Shown: positions 1-11,351 of the stretch, in pieces
How positions within the stretch are numbered: the stretch's first letter is position 1
Layout: each line of letters opens with the position of its first letter
Assembly (NCBI GenBank): GCA_028583415.1
Contig: CM053276.1
Span: forward strand, 117,767,002-117,831,001
Origin: Protea cynaroides
Taxonomy: Eukaryota > Streptophyta > Magnoliopsida > Proteales > Proteaceae
Direction: 5' to 3'
DNA length: 64,000 nucleotides
Notes under the pieces: model-generated
What the model saw: the letters and a program-made list of their open reading frames with translations, nothing else
What the model was told of the DNA's origin: nothing
The model's database searches: none
Position numbers and translations under genes: made by a program

Positions 1-670
1 ATCTTGATCATGAGTATTTTTGGTGAACCTGAACGGTTGGATTATCGTGATGAGTGATCTGAACCGTTAGATTATCTTTTGTGAGATCTAAGCCATAGGT
101 CTTAGCTATTTTGATGATATATGAGTCATTGATCATGATTATAACTTGATGTGAGATATGAGCCGTTGATCTTGATTGTTTTGATGAAATCTAAGTGTCG
201 ATCATGATCATCATTTGAAGAGATATAACCGTTAGATTGAGGATCTGATATTGTCTACGTTGTTATATCCATGCATCTATCATGTTCACTTGATTACACT
301 GTCATAGTGTGCACTACCATGCTTAGGATGCTTACACTGCTAGCTTTATGCATACTACCATGTCTGATCTGTTGCTGTATGCTATGCTTGAATGATGTTT
401 ATGTCGGCAAGAACTTACTTTTCGCTACACCCTAATCGAATTGCCGTGCATGTACACTGATAGAAGACACTCCTAGGTGTGGGGACGTGCATGTAGGCAC
501 CCACATTCATGGGAAGGGTAATAATGAAAAAATGATAAAAGTTTTAATCAAGGAATCATGAAGCCTAGTTCAACACAATTTCAAAATCAGGGTTGTAAGT
601 TACAAGGGTAGTTTAGGACGATCCCTACCCCTCAGTTCATTTCCCCTAGGATGCAGAATCTAGATAGGTG
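1..670. repeat. Degenerate repeat-rich DNA, probable LTR-retrotransposon region
   Basis: No gene is seen. The first 250 bases repeat a loose motif built around 'gaaccgttagat' and 'gatcatgat' several times, separated by about 40-60 bases. With the minisatellite and the leader-like DNA that follow, this looks like the inside of a decayed LTR retrotransposon. No protein domain supports that, so the class is an inference. Confidence 0.35.
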
Positions 671-875
671 TAATATGAATCCAACCTTGATCATCTAGGA
701 TCATCATTCGGTCCGACTGGACCACCCATATTTCGATCCAAGCGGATCACCCAAAATCTCTTTCGAACTACGTGGATCCTGATTCTCAGGTCAATACCCT
801 GAGATACGTAGATAGTTTGGGAAAGAGACCCAGATACGGACCCATACTCCATTCTTGTAAGATCATTCCATATCC

Positions 876-1440
876 TTGTCTCCTTGCTTGGCGAGACTTT
901 ATTCATGTGTTGTGCTTGTGAGTATGAATCTCCTTGCTTGGCGAGGTTCTGCTTGCGAGTACGCACCCTTAGCCTTGCGAGGCTCAATCTCGAAGTCGTT
1001 CTTGCGAGCATGCACCCCCTTAGCCTTGCGAGGCTCTATCTTGAAGTCGTACTTGCGAGTACGCCCCCTTAGCCTTGTGAGGCTCTATCTTGAAGTCGTA
1101 CTTACGAGTACGCACCCTTAGCCTTGCGAGGCTCTATCTTGAAGTCGTGCTTGCGAGCATGCACCCCCATTAGCCTTGCAAGGCTCTATCATGAAGTCGT
1201 ACTTGCGAGTACGCACCCTTAGCCTTGTGAGGTTCAATCCCGAAGTCGTGCTTGCGAGCATGCACCCCCTTAGCCTTGCGAGGCTCTATCTTGAAGCCGT
1301 ACTTGCGAGTACGCACCCTTAGCCTTGCGAGCCTCTATCTTGAAGTCGTGCTTGCGAGCACGCACCCCCCTTAGCCTTGTGAGGCTCTATCTTGAAGTCG
1401 TGCTTACGAGTACGCACCTTAGTCTTGTGAGACTATCTTA
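876..1440. repeat. Minisatellite with alternating 49/51-bp units (about 100-bp dimer)
   Basis: Units beginning 'agccttgcgaggctc' start at 971, 1022, 1071, 1120, 1172, 1221, 1272, 1321, 1373 and 1421, so the spacing runs 51, 49, 49, 52, 49, 51, 49, 52, 48. Two kinds of unit tend to alternate: one ends in 'gcgagtacgcac', the other in 'gcgagcatgcac'. Two degenerate units precede the array (about 880-970). Short open frames run through it in more than one frame, as expected of a tandem array, and none looks like a gene. Confidence 0.85.
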
Positions 1441-2289
1441 CACTCTACTCCCTGAGAGCCACACTCTACTCCCTGAGAGACATACCCTAGCCCTTGAAGT
1501 TACCCAATCCACCCAAAAAACGAACTATGTTGTACCTGATTTCCAGGACCTCTGGGATACATAGACAACTTGAAGGATCCTCCAAGTATGGTACCCCATC
1601 TTAGTATCCTTAGGTTCCCCATATCCATACCCATATCCGTATCCATATTCTCGTTCACTTCGATTCATTTAGGCTATCTCTAGATTCAATCTCCATCATC
1701 ATCAAGCATAAACTTCAACTTGAATAAATTGAATCTAAGAAAGCTTAATCATAATCCACATCATAAGCTTTAATCACTTTTCGTTTCGAACTATGTTTTT
1801 GGACTTGATTTCCAGGATTGGAATACGTAGGCAATTTGAGACGTCTTGGATATCTCAGATTCAGTCTATCACCAAACCATCTTTGGTTCGATTCATTGTA
1901 CATTATTTTTGTTTGTTTCTTCTTACTTTGAGAACATGTTTTGGCTGAACTTAAGCTAGAAGAACTTAACAACTTCGCATAGGATCCCCCATGAGCCTTA
2001 GTCATCATCCATTGACCATGAACAGTCAGAACCATAGAATCTAAGGAAAGTAGAATCACATAAGAGGCCGATTTTCGGATCGGGCAGTTTTGGGTGCCTA
2101 ACACCTTCTCAAACTGTACTTTGAACGCTTACCCATTCTCTGTTGGACCAAAGCCGGTATGTTGGGTCATGAGTCAATAGAAGTCTTATCTCATGGATGA
2201 GACTACATTTTAGGTCCTAGACCTTAATCTAGGTGGCGACTCCAAATCATTTACCGTCCATTCAGCGTGGGTGGACATTTGTCTTCACA
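1441..2289 (+). mobile_element. Probable LTR end and leader of a Ty3/gypsy Tat-type retrotransposon (remnant)
   Basis: Around 2075-2110 the sequence reads 'ttttgggtgcctaacacctt' and at 2232 'ggtggcgactcc'. Both phrases resemble the LTR end and start of the internal region in plant Tat/Ogre-like gypsy elements. No gag-pol reading frame follows: a foldback MITE begins at 2290. I infer a solo or truncated LTR. The left LTR boundary cannot be fixed. Confidence 0.4.
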
Positions 2290-2495
2290 AGTGGCAACCT
2301 ATCCCGGATGGTTGCCACGTGGCTCTCGGTGAATCCGAGACCCACATCTGAGCCGACACCCAGCTGACAAGCCAAGCTGACAGAGGGTGTCGGCTCGGAC
2401 GTGGGTCTCAGATTCACCGAGAGCCACGTGGCAACCATCCGAAATAGGTTGCCACTGTCCTCCCAGAACCACTGGGAGGAGACGATGTAAATCCC
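2290..2495. mobile_element. Foldback MITE, family F1, copy a (left end lost)
   Basis: A 72-base left arm (2290-2361) is the inverted copy of a 72-base right arm (2385-2456), with 67 of 72 positions matching by eye. The loop is 23 bases. The right arm continues into an outer terminus, 'cctcccagaaccactgggag' then 'gatgtaaatccc', which is absent on the left. Each arm holds a palindromic CACGTG (2316-2321 and 2425-2430). Related copies lie at 9092, 17843, 18823 and 59875. Confidence 0.85.
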
Positions 2496-3021
2496 ATAAA
2501 ATGACATTTAGGTAATGACTATAAATTTCCATCAAATGGTCTAAGGTTCTTGTGGGTAATTTTTAATTTTTAGAATGTTCAAACAAATAAGTTTAGGTTT
2601 AATTAACATTATATATTAATTGTCATTCGTTTAATAGAAGGGAAGTTAAGAGCATTTTAGAAATTCCGTACTTACGAAAATAAAAAAAAATAAAAACAAA
2701 TAAAGGAAAGAACGAAGAAACAACCATACTAATGATAGGGGAGAGGGTTTTCCACAATGACAATGTGGTGGAATATCAATGAGGGCATAAGAAATGGTAT
2801 CACCAATGGGGCCTATATGGTATAGGAGAGAGAAAATACAAGAATGTGAAAGGTTGTAGGAAAGGATTAGCGTTCTAGGGATCTTTTCCCCTAACAACAA
2901 CCTTTTCTTTGATTGTCCTACTATTGCCATTGACAACGTACTACTCTACTTGGGGAATGGGGAGTACTTGTGCGTCGGAAGAAGAAAGGGGAAGGGTGCA
3001 TATATTGCACAAATGATGATA
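2496..3021. other. Intergenic, nothing recognised
   Basis: No gene is seen. A 96-codon minus-strand frame (2646-2936) has no recognisable domain. Its position just downstream of the tRNA-like head at 3022-3099 (minus strand) means it could be the body of a SINE, but this is not shown. Confidence 0.3.
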
Positions 3022-3099
3022 GGAGAGTCGATTCCTTGACCTCCAAGTGTTAGCACTATACTCTGAGTTAACCAACCAACTGAGCAAGCAATTATCTCC
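3022..3099 (-). repeat. tRNA-Ile-like head of a SINE or decayed tRNA pseudogene
   Basis: Read on the minus strand, the segment has 'gctcagttggttgg', then 'agtgctaac', then 'ggaggtcaaggaatcgactc'. The order matches the A box, the anticodon-arm region and the B box of plant tRNA-Ile (AAT). The arms no longer pair well and an extra stretch sits in the D loop, so it is not a working tRNA. A tRNA-derived SINE head is the best reading. Confidence 0.5.
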
Positions 3100-3779
3100 C
3101 CCTAATGATTAACCTTTGATATGTTGCCCTCCATCAGGCAACAAATCCAGTCCAAACATGAAAGCACAGAACAAAAGGAGCAATTACACCTCACACCAGC
3201 ACCAGCTACAGAGCTCAGTGGAATAATCCACCCCTCAAGTTGAACATTACAACAGAACATCAATGAGCTATCACACTGAAAAGACGATAGTAGGCATCTC
3301 TGATGCCTTGATTTTCACACAAAATACTATTTGGAAGTGCATCTTTTTTCATATATCAGACAGGCGTTCAACTCTTCAATCAATAAAAATCAAATCGGAA
3401 GGAACTTTTTGTAGATTAAGAAAAAAGGCTCTCATGAAAATTCAATAGAATTGAAAATGAAAAAAAAAAAAAAAAAAAGAAGAGGGTGGGGGGGATTCTC
3501 CAGGCCTCTCACAGGGGCAATGAAATGAAGAGAACTTGGGATGATTTTTAGTTAGAGAATAATATTAATTAATCTTAGGGTAAGGGTGGTCATATTCCAG
3601 TCGCATGATGCACTCTTTGTGGTTGAGATCCTCACTACTGCTTGGCAATCACAAAAGATCATGATTCTCCTATGTCTCCGTAGGAGAACACTGTCAGACA
3701 AGAATATTCCAAATCAATTTTTGTTTGGAATCAACTATCAATTGTAAACAATAGGTGCTTCAGTTGGGTTATTAAATAC

Positions 3780-4025
3780 CAATAATTGTTATCCTTACTG
3801 TACCCTCCCAATTTTCGAAGATCCTTTCAAGCATGAAGCTGAGTGAACTTAGTGGGTATGGGTGACAATAATTGTTATCCTTACTGTACCCTCCCAATTT
3901 TTGGAGATCCTTTCAAGCATGAAGCTGAGTGAACTTAGTGGGTATGGGTGAGTAGGCTACAGTATGGCCATGAATCTTTCATGGGTATAGGTGAGTGGGC
4001 TACAGTTTGGCCATGAATCTTTCAT
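3780..4025. repeat. Two nested tandem duplications (86 bp and about 43 bp)
   Basis: An 86-base unit starting 'caataattgttatcc' occurs at 3780-3865 and again at 3866-3951, almost identical. The tail of the second copy starts a separate duplication of about 43 bases ('gggtatgggtgagtaggcta' and its copy), ending near 4025. No coding content is seen. Confidence 0.8.
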
Positions 4026-5534
4026 GGTTAAAACAAGTTTCTAACTCTATTTACTCAAAGTGAATTAACATAAGATAAAATGTGAATGGTGAGTAATTGA
4101 GCAAATGGTATATTCAAAGGGATATTCTCATTCCTTTCGTTTTTAATTTTATTAAATGTGGTGTAGTTTTGCCATGCAGCTTCTAAGGTTGAATCATCCT
4201 CAAATTGACTTTAATTTGCTCTAATCCATTTTGATGCCCATCCTTGTCTTCTATTTGAGTAGGGTTCCACCCAAATGATGCTTCAAAGATTAGTGCTTGT
4301 TTCATTAAATACAAAGTAATTGTCACTAATAGAGTGACAAAAGAAGTGCCTTTTGGAGTCACTCAAAATTGATTTGAAGTGATGAGGGCATTAGGGTTTT
4401 CAAATAGTAGAATGAAAACCGTGAATCAGGTTAAGGATTACCATTGGCCTTTGGATTGACTTGTTGAGTGATTCATTATCCTTATATTCCTCAAATATTC
4501 TGATCTAAAAGATCCTCTCTTTAAGAGAAAAGTTAGCTAGACTGCGGCATAAAATGTTATCTTTTTTTCGCGGTACTTACTTACTAATCATAATTTCATA
4601 TTCCTGACCCCCTTATAATATGAATGTTCGAAACTAACATTAAGTTCAAGACTTTCGGACTAAAATATCCTAAAAGTATTTTGCAAACCAAGGTCGTGCT
4701 AACTAACCATTGTGAACCCTACAGTTTATGTGGGAAGGAGAATATACCAATTCTTGTTTTTCTTTTGCCTTTTTTTCTCTTTACTAATTGGTACATTATT
4801 ATTGCCCCAAGGGTTTGTTAATTTTTCGAACATCATAATTCATTCATTTTACCATGTGGGCATATGATGTGTCAATTCCAACCATTGAAATAGAAAGTAA
4901 ATGACCTAGATTAACCATGTGTCAAATCTTAAGGTCTAATTCAATAAATACACCATTTTGTATTGGCATGCGTTTAATTCAATACATACCTTATTTTGTA
5001 TTGGCATGCATCTTGTCTATGTTTATACATGTATACCAGTATTCTAGACATTATGGTGCACTCTCCCAAATCTAACAAAGAGTAGACAGTTTAGATTAAA
5101 AAATCATACAGATGAATGGTTCAGATTTCTTTTATGATTTTTGAAAACATCACATGAAAAAAAAAATTGTTTGTAGCACTATGTTATAGCAGAGTGCATC
5201 CAGACCATTGAAATACATCAGTCACGAGTTCCGATATACTCCCAATGGCCAGAATCAAATCTACTATACCAAAATGCTACAAACGATCATGACCCACATC
5301 ACATTCTAGTTACATAGATAACTATCTTAGTTAATTATATTTAATTATTTCCCCACCTTTTTTACCATTAACCCAACTTGGTGGGAGGCACTCATGAAGC
5401 CTTTTTGATAATCCCTTCTTTTAACCTTATCTTCTCTACCTTCTTTTTTTTTTAATATATAAAAAATTAAAAAAAAATTCTTTTCTTCTCTGTTTTGTGG
5501 AAGAATTTTTTTCCCTTTTCGTGCTTTTAACAAA
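4026..5534. other. Intergenic AT-rich DNA
   Basis: No gene is supported. A short imperfect tandem copy lies at about 4937-5010, where 'attttgtattggcatgc' occurs twice about 36 bases apart. The rest holds only short random frames and A/T runs. Confidence 0.5.
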
Positions 5535-6970
5535 GGGTAAAAGACAGTTACCTCCCCTGTAACTTATCTTATTGACCGTTGACCCCAAAGGTTTCAAAAA
5601 AACAGTTACCTCCCCTAAATAACTATTAAAATCCAAATAGCCCCAAGCGTTAAGAATATTTCATTAGATGGTAACGGTGGGAGTCCAATATTTTTTTAAA
5701 GACTAAATTATCTTTTTAGAGAGATGAAATACCTATTTTACCTTTACTATTTAATAGGGTTACTACTTCCCCATTTGCTCTCTTACATTTTTTTCGGTTT
5801 TCAAACCCTTGAATCGCCTTCTTCTTCAAAGGTCTCCGCCGCTGCAAATCCTTGAATATTGAAGCAATTTCTCCTAAAATCTCTCCAGATTTTCAATCCA
5901 TATTTTCACTCATATCTTCCCTCATCTTTCTCTCATTTCAGTCGCTCTTAGTTGACGGTTATTTTCTCTCCTATTCTTCTTTGGTTTCTTCTCTCCTAAA
6001 ATATATCCAGATTTTCAATCCCTATTTTCACTCCTATCTTCCCTCATCTTTCTCTCATTCCAATCGTCTCATATTCTTCTTCGATTTCTTCTCTCCTAAA
6101 ATCTCTTCAAATTTTCAATCTCTATTTTCACTCCTATCTTCCCTCATCTTTCTCCCATTCCAGTCGCTCTTAGTCCACGGCCATTTTATCTCTTATTCTT
6201 CTTCGGTTTCTTCTCCTACTTCCTCTCCTGGCAGATTTTGCTCTACCCTCAATGTCAAAATAAAAAATCATGTCATTTCTCCTTCTTTTCCTAGCTCTCT
6301 CTCTCTCTTCAAACCCTGATTATTTCCCTTCTTTTTCTGCTGCAACTGATTTCTCAAAGGTTTTCTCCTCACTAAAATTCGGAGATCCCAACCCTTTTTT
6401 TTTTCCTCTGCCATTTTCTCTCACACCTCACTCTTCTCTCTTGATTCGACAAGTACTTTAATTAACTCACCCATTATATATATCCAAAGGAATCAGAAGG
6501 GCTGTCAACAGGGAAGAGCGAAGGAGAACCAGAATATGAATTTCATATTAAGAATGAGAATCCAACATGATTAAACACAAATCAGAATACCAACTCATGG
6601 AAATCAAAACTAGTGCTTAATCAAGGAGTTTTGCCTCACTGGTCGCCTGTAATCGTTCCGCTTGCATCTGAGTCCAACATATCATCTCCGTCGAAAAGAA
6701 CGTAAGGGAGAATGAGAAGAAGATGAGATTAGGGTTTATTTTAATTGGATATAAAAAGGTTATATTGGTCTTTTAACAGTAATAAGATTTAAAGTATGGA
6801 TAAAAGGTTGAGGGTAGAGTTGTCCATAAAAAATTTAACTTTAACACCGTTAAAAATTGGGGCTATTTGGATTTTAATAGTCATTTAAGGAAGGTAACTG
6901 TCTTTTTTAAAACATTTGGAGGTCAACGGTCAATAATGTAAATTACAAGGGAGGTAACACTCTTTTACCC
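5535..6970. mobile_element. Mutator-like element (1.44 kb, 9-bp target duplication), possible Pack-MULE
   Basis: The flanks carry an exact 9-bp direct repeat TTTAACAAA at 5526-5534 and 6971-6979. The element starts GGGTAAAAGA and ends in the inverse. Its terminal inverted repeats are about 115 bases each, roughly 85% alike by eye. Long terminal repeats with a 9-bp duplication are the hallmark of Mutator elements. The interior (about 5760-6460) is pyrimidine-rich and has three tandem copies starting at 5871, 5993 and 6093 (units of about 122, 100 and 122 bases). No transposase is present, so it is non-autonomous. The interior could be a captured 5' gene segment, but no donor is recognised. Confidence 0.88.
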
Positions 6971-7012
6971 TTTAACAAAATATATGAAAGAGGTTATTTG
7001 AGAAATGATATC

Positions 7013-7095
7013 CTGTTTGGTCAGATGGTCGGCCCCTTGTTGCTGGAGGAGATCTCAAATTTGAGTTTCCTCTCTTCCATTTGTTCCCTTTAAGA
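7013..7095 (+). repeat. SINE-like fragment (tRNA-like A and B box pattern)
   Basis: 'tttggtcagatggtcggccc' is followed about 50 bases later by 'gagtttcctctcttccattt'. The same layout recurs, better preserved, at 9858-9962. Spacing and wording fit a tRNA-derived promoter, but the B box is decayed. Confidence 0.35.
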
Positions 7096-7652
7096 GAAAA
7101 GATTTACCATCGACGATATAAAAAGAAATCTTTTTGCATGGTAGATAATCATCAATCATTATTTATAATTTATGCCTCCCTATTCAACTAATGTCATTAA
7201 CTATCCTTAAAATCACGTTATTGCCACCAAAATACTCCAAAAGCCATATACCATTGGCGGATCAGCAATCCCTCACCCAAAAATTAACCACAAAAAGAGA
7301 GACAAAGCCGTTTGACATGGAGTTTAGTCCCAATAGCCCAAAATTGTAGAACACCAGTTGTATTACATAGAGCCATTAGCCCATCTCAAACCAATGGCAT
7401 ATTCCAACTTTTCCAGGTTAGCCCAGGCCCAAAACCAACGAGCAGATTTCCAATTGGCCTATTTCAGCCGAAGCCCACTTTATAGGAGCACATAACTGAG
7501 CTGAAACGAGCCAAGTCAGGCCCAAACAGGTTATTAGACTAAACCTGATACCAAGCTTTTTTAGTATAATAATTAGGCCTGATACGGTTCTCTCTCTTCC
7601 TCATTCCCCCAACAAACATGAATGGGTCTGATACAAGGAACGTATTCAACTA
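7096..7652. other. Intergenic, nothing recognised
   Basis: No gene, long repeat or domain is seen here. Confidence 0.4.
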
Positions 7653-7925
7653 GGGGCAAAGATAGGTTTGGAGTAAGGGTATCAATTATATCAAAACCAA
7701 AACTGTACCAAATTACCCGTATCGAAATTGAACCGAATTAGAATAGTATGGTAACGGTATGAAAAACTAAACCAAAGCAGATATGGTATGGTATGGATAT
7801 TATCGATCAATAGGTTGGTACGTATCGAATACCAAAATCATACCAAAACCGTATCGAATTATACACCGCTATAAAATTATAAACATTTTTCTCTCTTGTA
7901 TAGCTGTATACCAAATTTTGTATGA

Positions 7926-7969
<44 letters not shown>

Positions 7970-8150
7970 AAGAAACCATACATATATAAAATAAAAAGAG
8001 TATATGGTATTGAATAAAAACCATATCAAGCTGATACAGTGATAATATGGAAAATGGGAATCAAAACTGATACGGTACGATATTAGTGTCACCATTTTGC
8101 CTTCTATACCATACGGATATCATACCGGTTGATACCCTTACTTTGCCCCC
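7653..8150. mobile_element. TIR element, probable MITE, with internal (AT)n
   Basis: The left end 'ggggcaaag' followed by 'taagggtatcaa' is mirrored at the right end by 'ttgatacccttactttgccc'. A 12-base stretch separates the two motifs on the left only. The interior repeats 'taccg/cggta'-type words and holds an (AT)n run at 7929-7966. I found no clear target duplication, so the superfamily is uncertain. Confidence 0.6.
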
Positions 8151-8320
8151 TCTTTAGAAAATAAAACGGGCTTTTTACTGATTTAGTGGGTAATTGTGAT
8201 GGAGCCTGGCGAAAGGCGAGGCAAAGCTACCCGTTTTGAATACAAAAAAAACCCACAGCCCATTGAGCTTTATTCAACCCCAATTCTATGGGAGCCCAAT
8301 AAGTTGGTCACAGCATAATC

Positions 8321-8560
8321 TAGGGGTGTCAATCGGTCAATCTTGATCAGGCTTAATCGGTCTTTATCATTTGAACATCCCACACCATAATGGCCCGTTT
8401 AGCTAATTGGCCCTCATCGGCAATGTATGGGTACGTTTATATTCGGTTCGATCGGTTGCGTCCATAATAGGTCTTATGTTAATCAGGTTAATTGGTCTGT
8501 CAATGGGTTAAAACGGACTCATGCTAAAGTGTAAATAAAAATAGAGAGATGTTCGTTTTT
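8321..8560. mobile_element. hAT-like MITE fragment (left end only)
   Basis: It begins 'taggggtgtcaatcggtcaa', the typical end of a large plant hAT-like MITE group, and continues with repeated 'aatcggtc' words. No matching right terminus is found, so it appears truncated or very decayed. Confidence 0.35.
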
Positions 8561-9091
8561 TCGAATACATGATTGTTCTCATGTTGTAGGTTCGATACAT
8601 TCTTACAGAATTGTAAAAGGCTCTTATTATGCTTGTGATCTCCCACATAGACGAAAATGAGGACGGAAAGAACAAGTGGAAGACTCAAGAAATGAAATAG
8701 TGTAAGAGACGATTTAATGTTTTAGTTTTTTATCTTTAGGGTTGTATTTGCTTGGTTTAAACCAAGATTCAGTTCGGTTTAAAAGTATATTCGGTTCATC
8801 CAGGCTAAACCCTTGCACCATGAATACCGGTTTAATAATCAATCCGAGCCTAAGATCGATTAATAATCAAGTCGATCAGTCTCGGTCCATGATCGATCGA
8901 GCACAGTTGAGCTACACAGTGTGGTCATACCATCATTTGGGCAAAGAAGTTACGAAATTGTGCCTTCGTTTAAGCAGCAGAATTTGGGCCTTTCCGAGTA
9001 CCCAGCCACAATCCAGTTTATTTTGGGCCTAATAAGGCCAAGAGTAATTTGAAAGGGAAGCCTCCCATGCAAAATTGTGGACGTTTGGTTG

Positions 9092-9512
9092 GGATCCGCA
9101 TCCTCTCCTCCCAAACTGGGAGGACGGGATGCCCCCGTCGGATGGCCGACATGTGGCTCTTGGGAGAATCCTAACCGCACGTCTGAGACCCTTCTCGTCA
9201 TACTTCCTCTTCTCCTTCTCTTCTTTCTTATGAATCTAAATGGCAAGCTTAAATAGTCTTTTTTTTTTCAATCGTAACCAGCCATAACTCCCACCGATAG
9301 AGGAGTGCTCGTTTTGTTGTTGGCTCATCCCATCTTCAAGAGTTGACTGCCTTGCGTCATTTGCTATTGATCGAAGAAGACCAATGGCAAGTTGAGCTGA
9401 CAAGGGGTGTCGACTCGAATGTGTGGCTCATATTCTCTTGAGAGTCACATGTCGGCCATCATACGGGGGCATCCCCGTCCTCCCAAATCCACTAGGAGAA
9501 GTGGATTTGAAT
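9092..9512. mobile_element. Foldback MITE, family F1, copy c, with an enlarged loop
   Basis: The left end 'gggatccgcatcctctcctc' and the right end 'cctcccaaatccactaggag' are the inverted termini of family F1. The arms 'ggatggccgacatgtggctc' and 'gagtcacatgtcggccatc' pair. Unlike the other copies, about 230 bases of unrelated DNA (about 9170-9395) sit in the loop. The palindrome here is ACATGT, not CACGTG. Confidence 0.7.
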
Positions 9513-9857
9513 TCGTTTGTTTGCAAATAAATGAAATAGAATTGGAGAAGTTAAATTAATTTAACAATGAAAATAAAAATTATTGTAATCATTCACTATC
9601 ATCATTTTGTAACTTACTTAAACTTTAGGAATTTGAACTTTTAATATAATATTTATTTTATTTTTAAATTGAAATAAATTGATTGTAAAGAAGTAATATT
9701 TAATAATGATTACACAATAACAACTACAAAAAAATTCCCTTTTTTTTTTTAGATTTTAAATTTTCAGTTTCTTTATTTTTATTTTCTTTGCGAAAGTTCA
9801 AGTGTGATTGTAACAATATCCATGATCAACCCACTGGATGTTGCAACTGGATGTTGC
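9513..9857. other. AT-rich intergenic DNA
   Basis: Very AT-rich, with T runs and no gene. Nothing else is recognised. Confidence 0.45.
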
Positions 9858-9962
9858 AAACACCTGTTTGGTTTGATGGTTGATTGGCTGGCCCTTGCTT
9901 GGTGGAGCATGGGCTGGAAAGTAGGTCTTGAATTTGAACCTCCTCTCTTGCACTTATTTCCC
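9858..9962 (+). repeat. SINE-like fragment, second copy
   Basis: 'ggtttgatggttgattggct' is followed by 'ttgaatttgaacctcctctc' and a pyrimidine-rich tail. The first resembles a polymerase III A box and the second a degenerate B box (GGTTCGAANCC type). The layout matches 7013-7095. Confidence 0.4.
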
Positions 9963-9975
9963 ACAACAGTAAACT

Positions 9976-10504
9976 TAGGGATGTCAATCGGTCAGTTTTG
10001 GTAGGGTCTAATCGATCACCCCCAATTTTATACCTTGTACTGTGATCGGCATATTTAACTAATCAGTCCTCATTTGCGAGACATGGACACGTTTATATTC
10101 GGTGCGATAGGTCTTGATCCCTAATCGGTCTTATATTAATTAGTCTATTAAAGGACTTCAATGATGTAAACCAATTGGTCTATAATCAGTTATGCTATTT
10201 GGTTTAATCGTACCAATCCTACCAACCAGTCCACGACTCCACAATGGGGAAAAAAAAAAAAGCACGACCCTTGGCCCATTTCTTGCTATGATTGATCATT
10301 ATGTATTTAATATTCTTATTTTAAGTTCTCAAATAAAATAACATAGTCTAAATGAAGAGAGAGAATGAGGAGGAGAAATGAGAGACATTAACCATTTATG
10401 GTTTAGGCCTTTAGGGATTTAACTTAATGGTCGTTTAATCAGTCGGTCTTGGATTCAATCAATAATCAGTTGGTGCCGTCAGACAACCGATGAACTGCAC
10501 CCTT
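9976..10504. mobile_element. hAT-like MITE
   Basis: The left end 'tagggatgtcaatcggtc' is mirrored at the right by 'caaccgatgaactgcaccct' followed by 'ta'. The interior is rich in 'aatcggtc' and 'aatcagt' words typical of such elements. No exact 8-bp target duplication was found. Confidence 0.5.
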
Positions 10505-11235
10505 ATACTGTAAATGAACGATTAAATAATCGATCTGGGCCTAAGCCGACACGTTTAGTAAACTGTTGGTCCAGTTGAAGTGACACGGGGGGTAGAAATG
10601 AAAACCCCTACCAGAAGTATAAAATAAAGTAGGACCGATAAAAATAAAAATAAAGAAACGGCTGGATGCTTTCCGAGGGAGCTTGAATAATTGATTAAAT
10701 CCAAGAGTATTATTCGCTTATCATTCAGAGGCTGACAATACAATGGGGTCAAAGCCCAAACCATGCATAATTTGGGCCCCAAATTTAGGCCCAATGTAAG
10801 TCCATTAATGAATCAGCGCGTAGTTGGGCTCACAGCTAAAATTGAGTTGGGTAATATTCTGATAATAAAATTAATCGGTTCGACTCATTAATTATTCTGC
10901 CTCCTGTTTTCTTGTATACTAATTCTTGCATAGAAGAAAAAAGAATAATTAAATCTCAACAGTTGCATTCACCAACCAAAGAGGAAAATGATGAAGCCAA
11001 TAAAAAGACCCCTCTCTACTAAAACCAAAGCTATTTGTAATATAAGTAGCATCCACAATACTCCCTAGAACCCCATTGGAAGTCCGCAAAAGATTAAAAA
11101 TAATAATAATAATAATCCAATGTGGCTAACCCTAACTTGCACCGCGTAATTGAAGTCAAGGTTAAAAACTAAAGCTATTAGGTGAAAATGGTAAATAAAT
11201 CATATATGAAGACATCCAAAGTCCTAGATGTCAAT

Positions 11236-11238
<3 letters not shown>
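10505..11238. other. Intergenic, nothing recognised
   Basis: No gene or repeat of note is seen. A short (ATA)n run lies at about 11096-11115. Confidence 0.4.
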
Positions 11239-11291
<53 letters not shown>

Positions 11292-11315
11292 ACCAAAAAA
11301 ATAATAATAATAATT

Positions 11316-11349
<34 letters not shown>
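11239..11349. repeat. Two (CT)n microsatellites
   Basis: (CT)n runs occupy 11239-11288 and 11319-11349. The Arg-Glu repeats in the minus-strand frame here are a by-product. Confidence 0.97.

Positions 11350-11351
<2 letters not shown>

Noticed and set aside
2262..2535. Minus-strand small proteins over the F1 repeat
   Set aside because: The frames arise from the foldback MITE and recur over its copy at 18869. They are repeat sequence, not genes.
8321..8900. A complete hAT element starting at 8321
   Set aside because: No matching right terminus or target duplication could be found, so only a fragment is listed.
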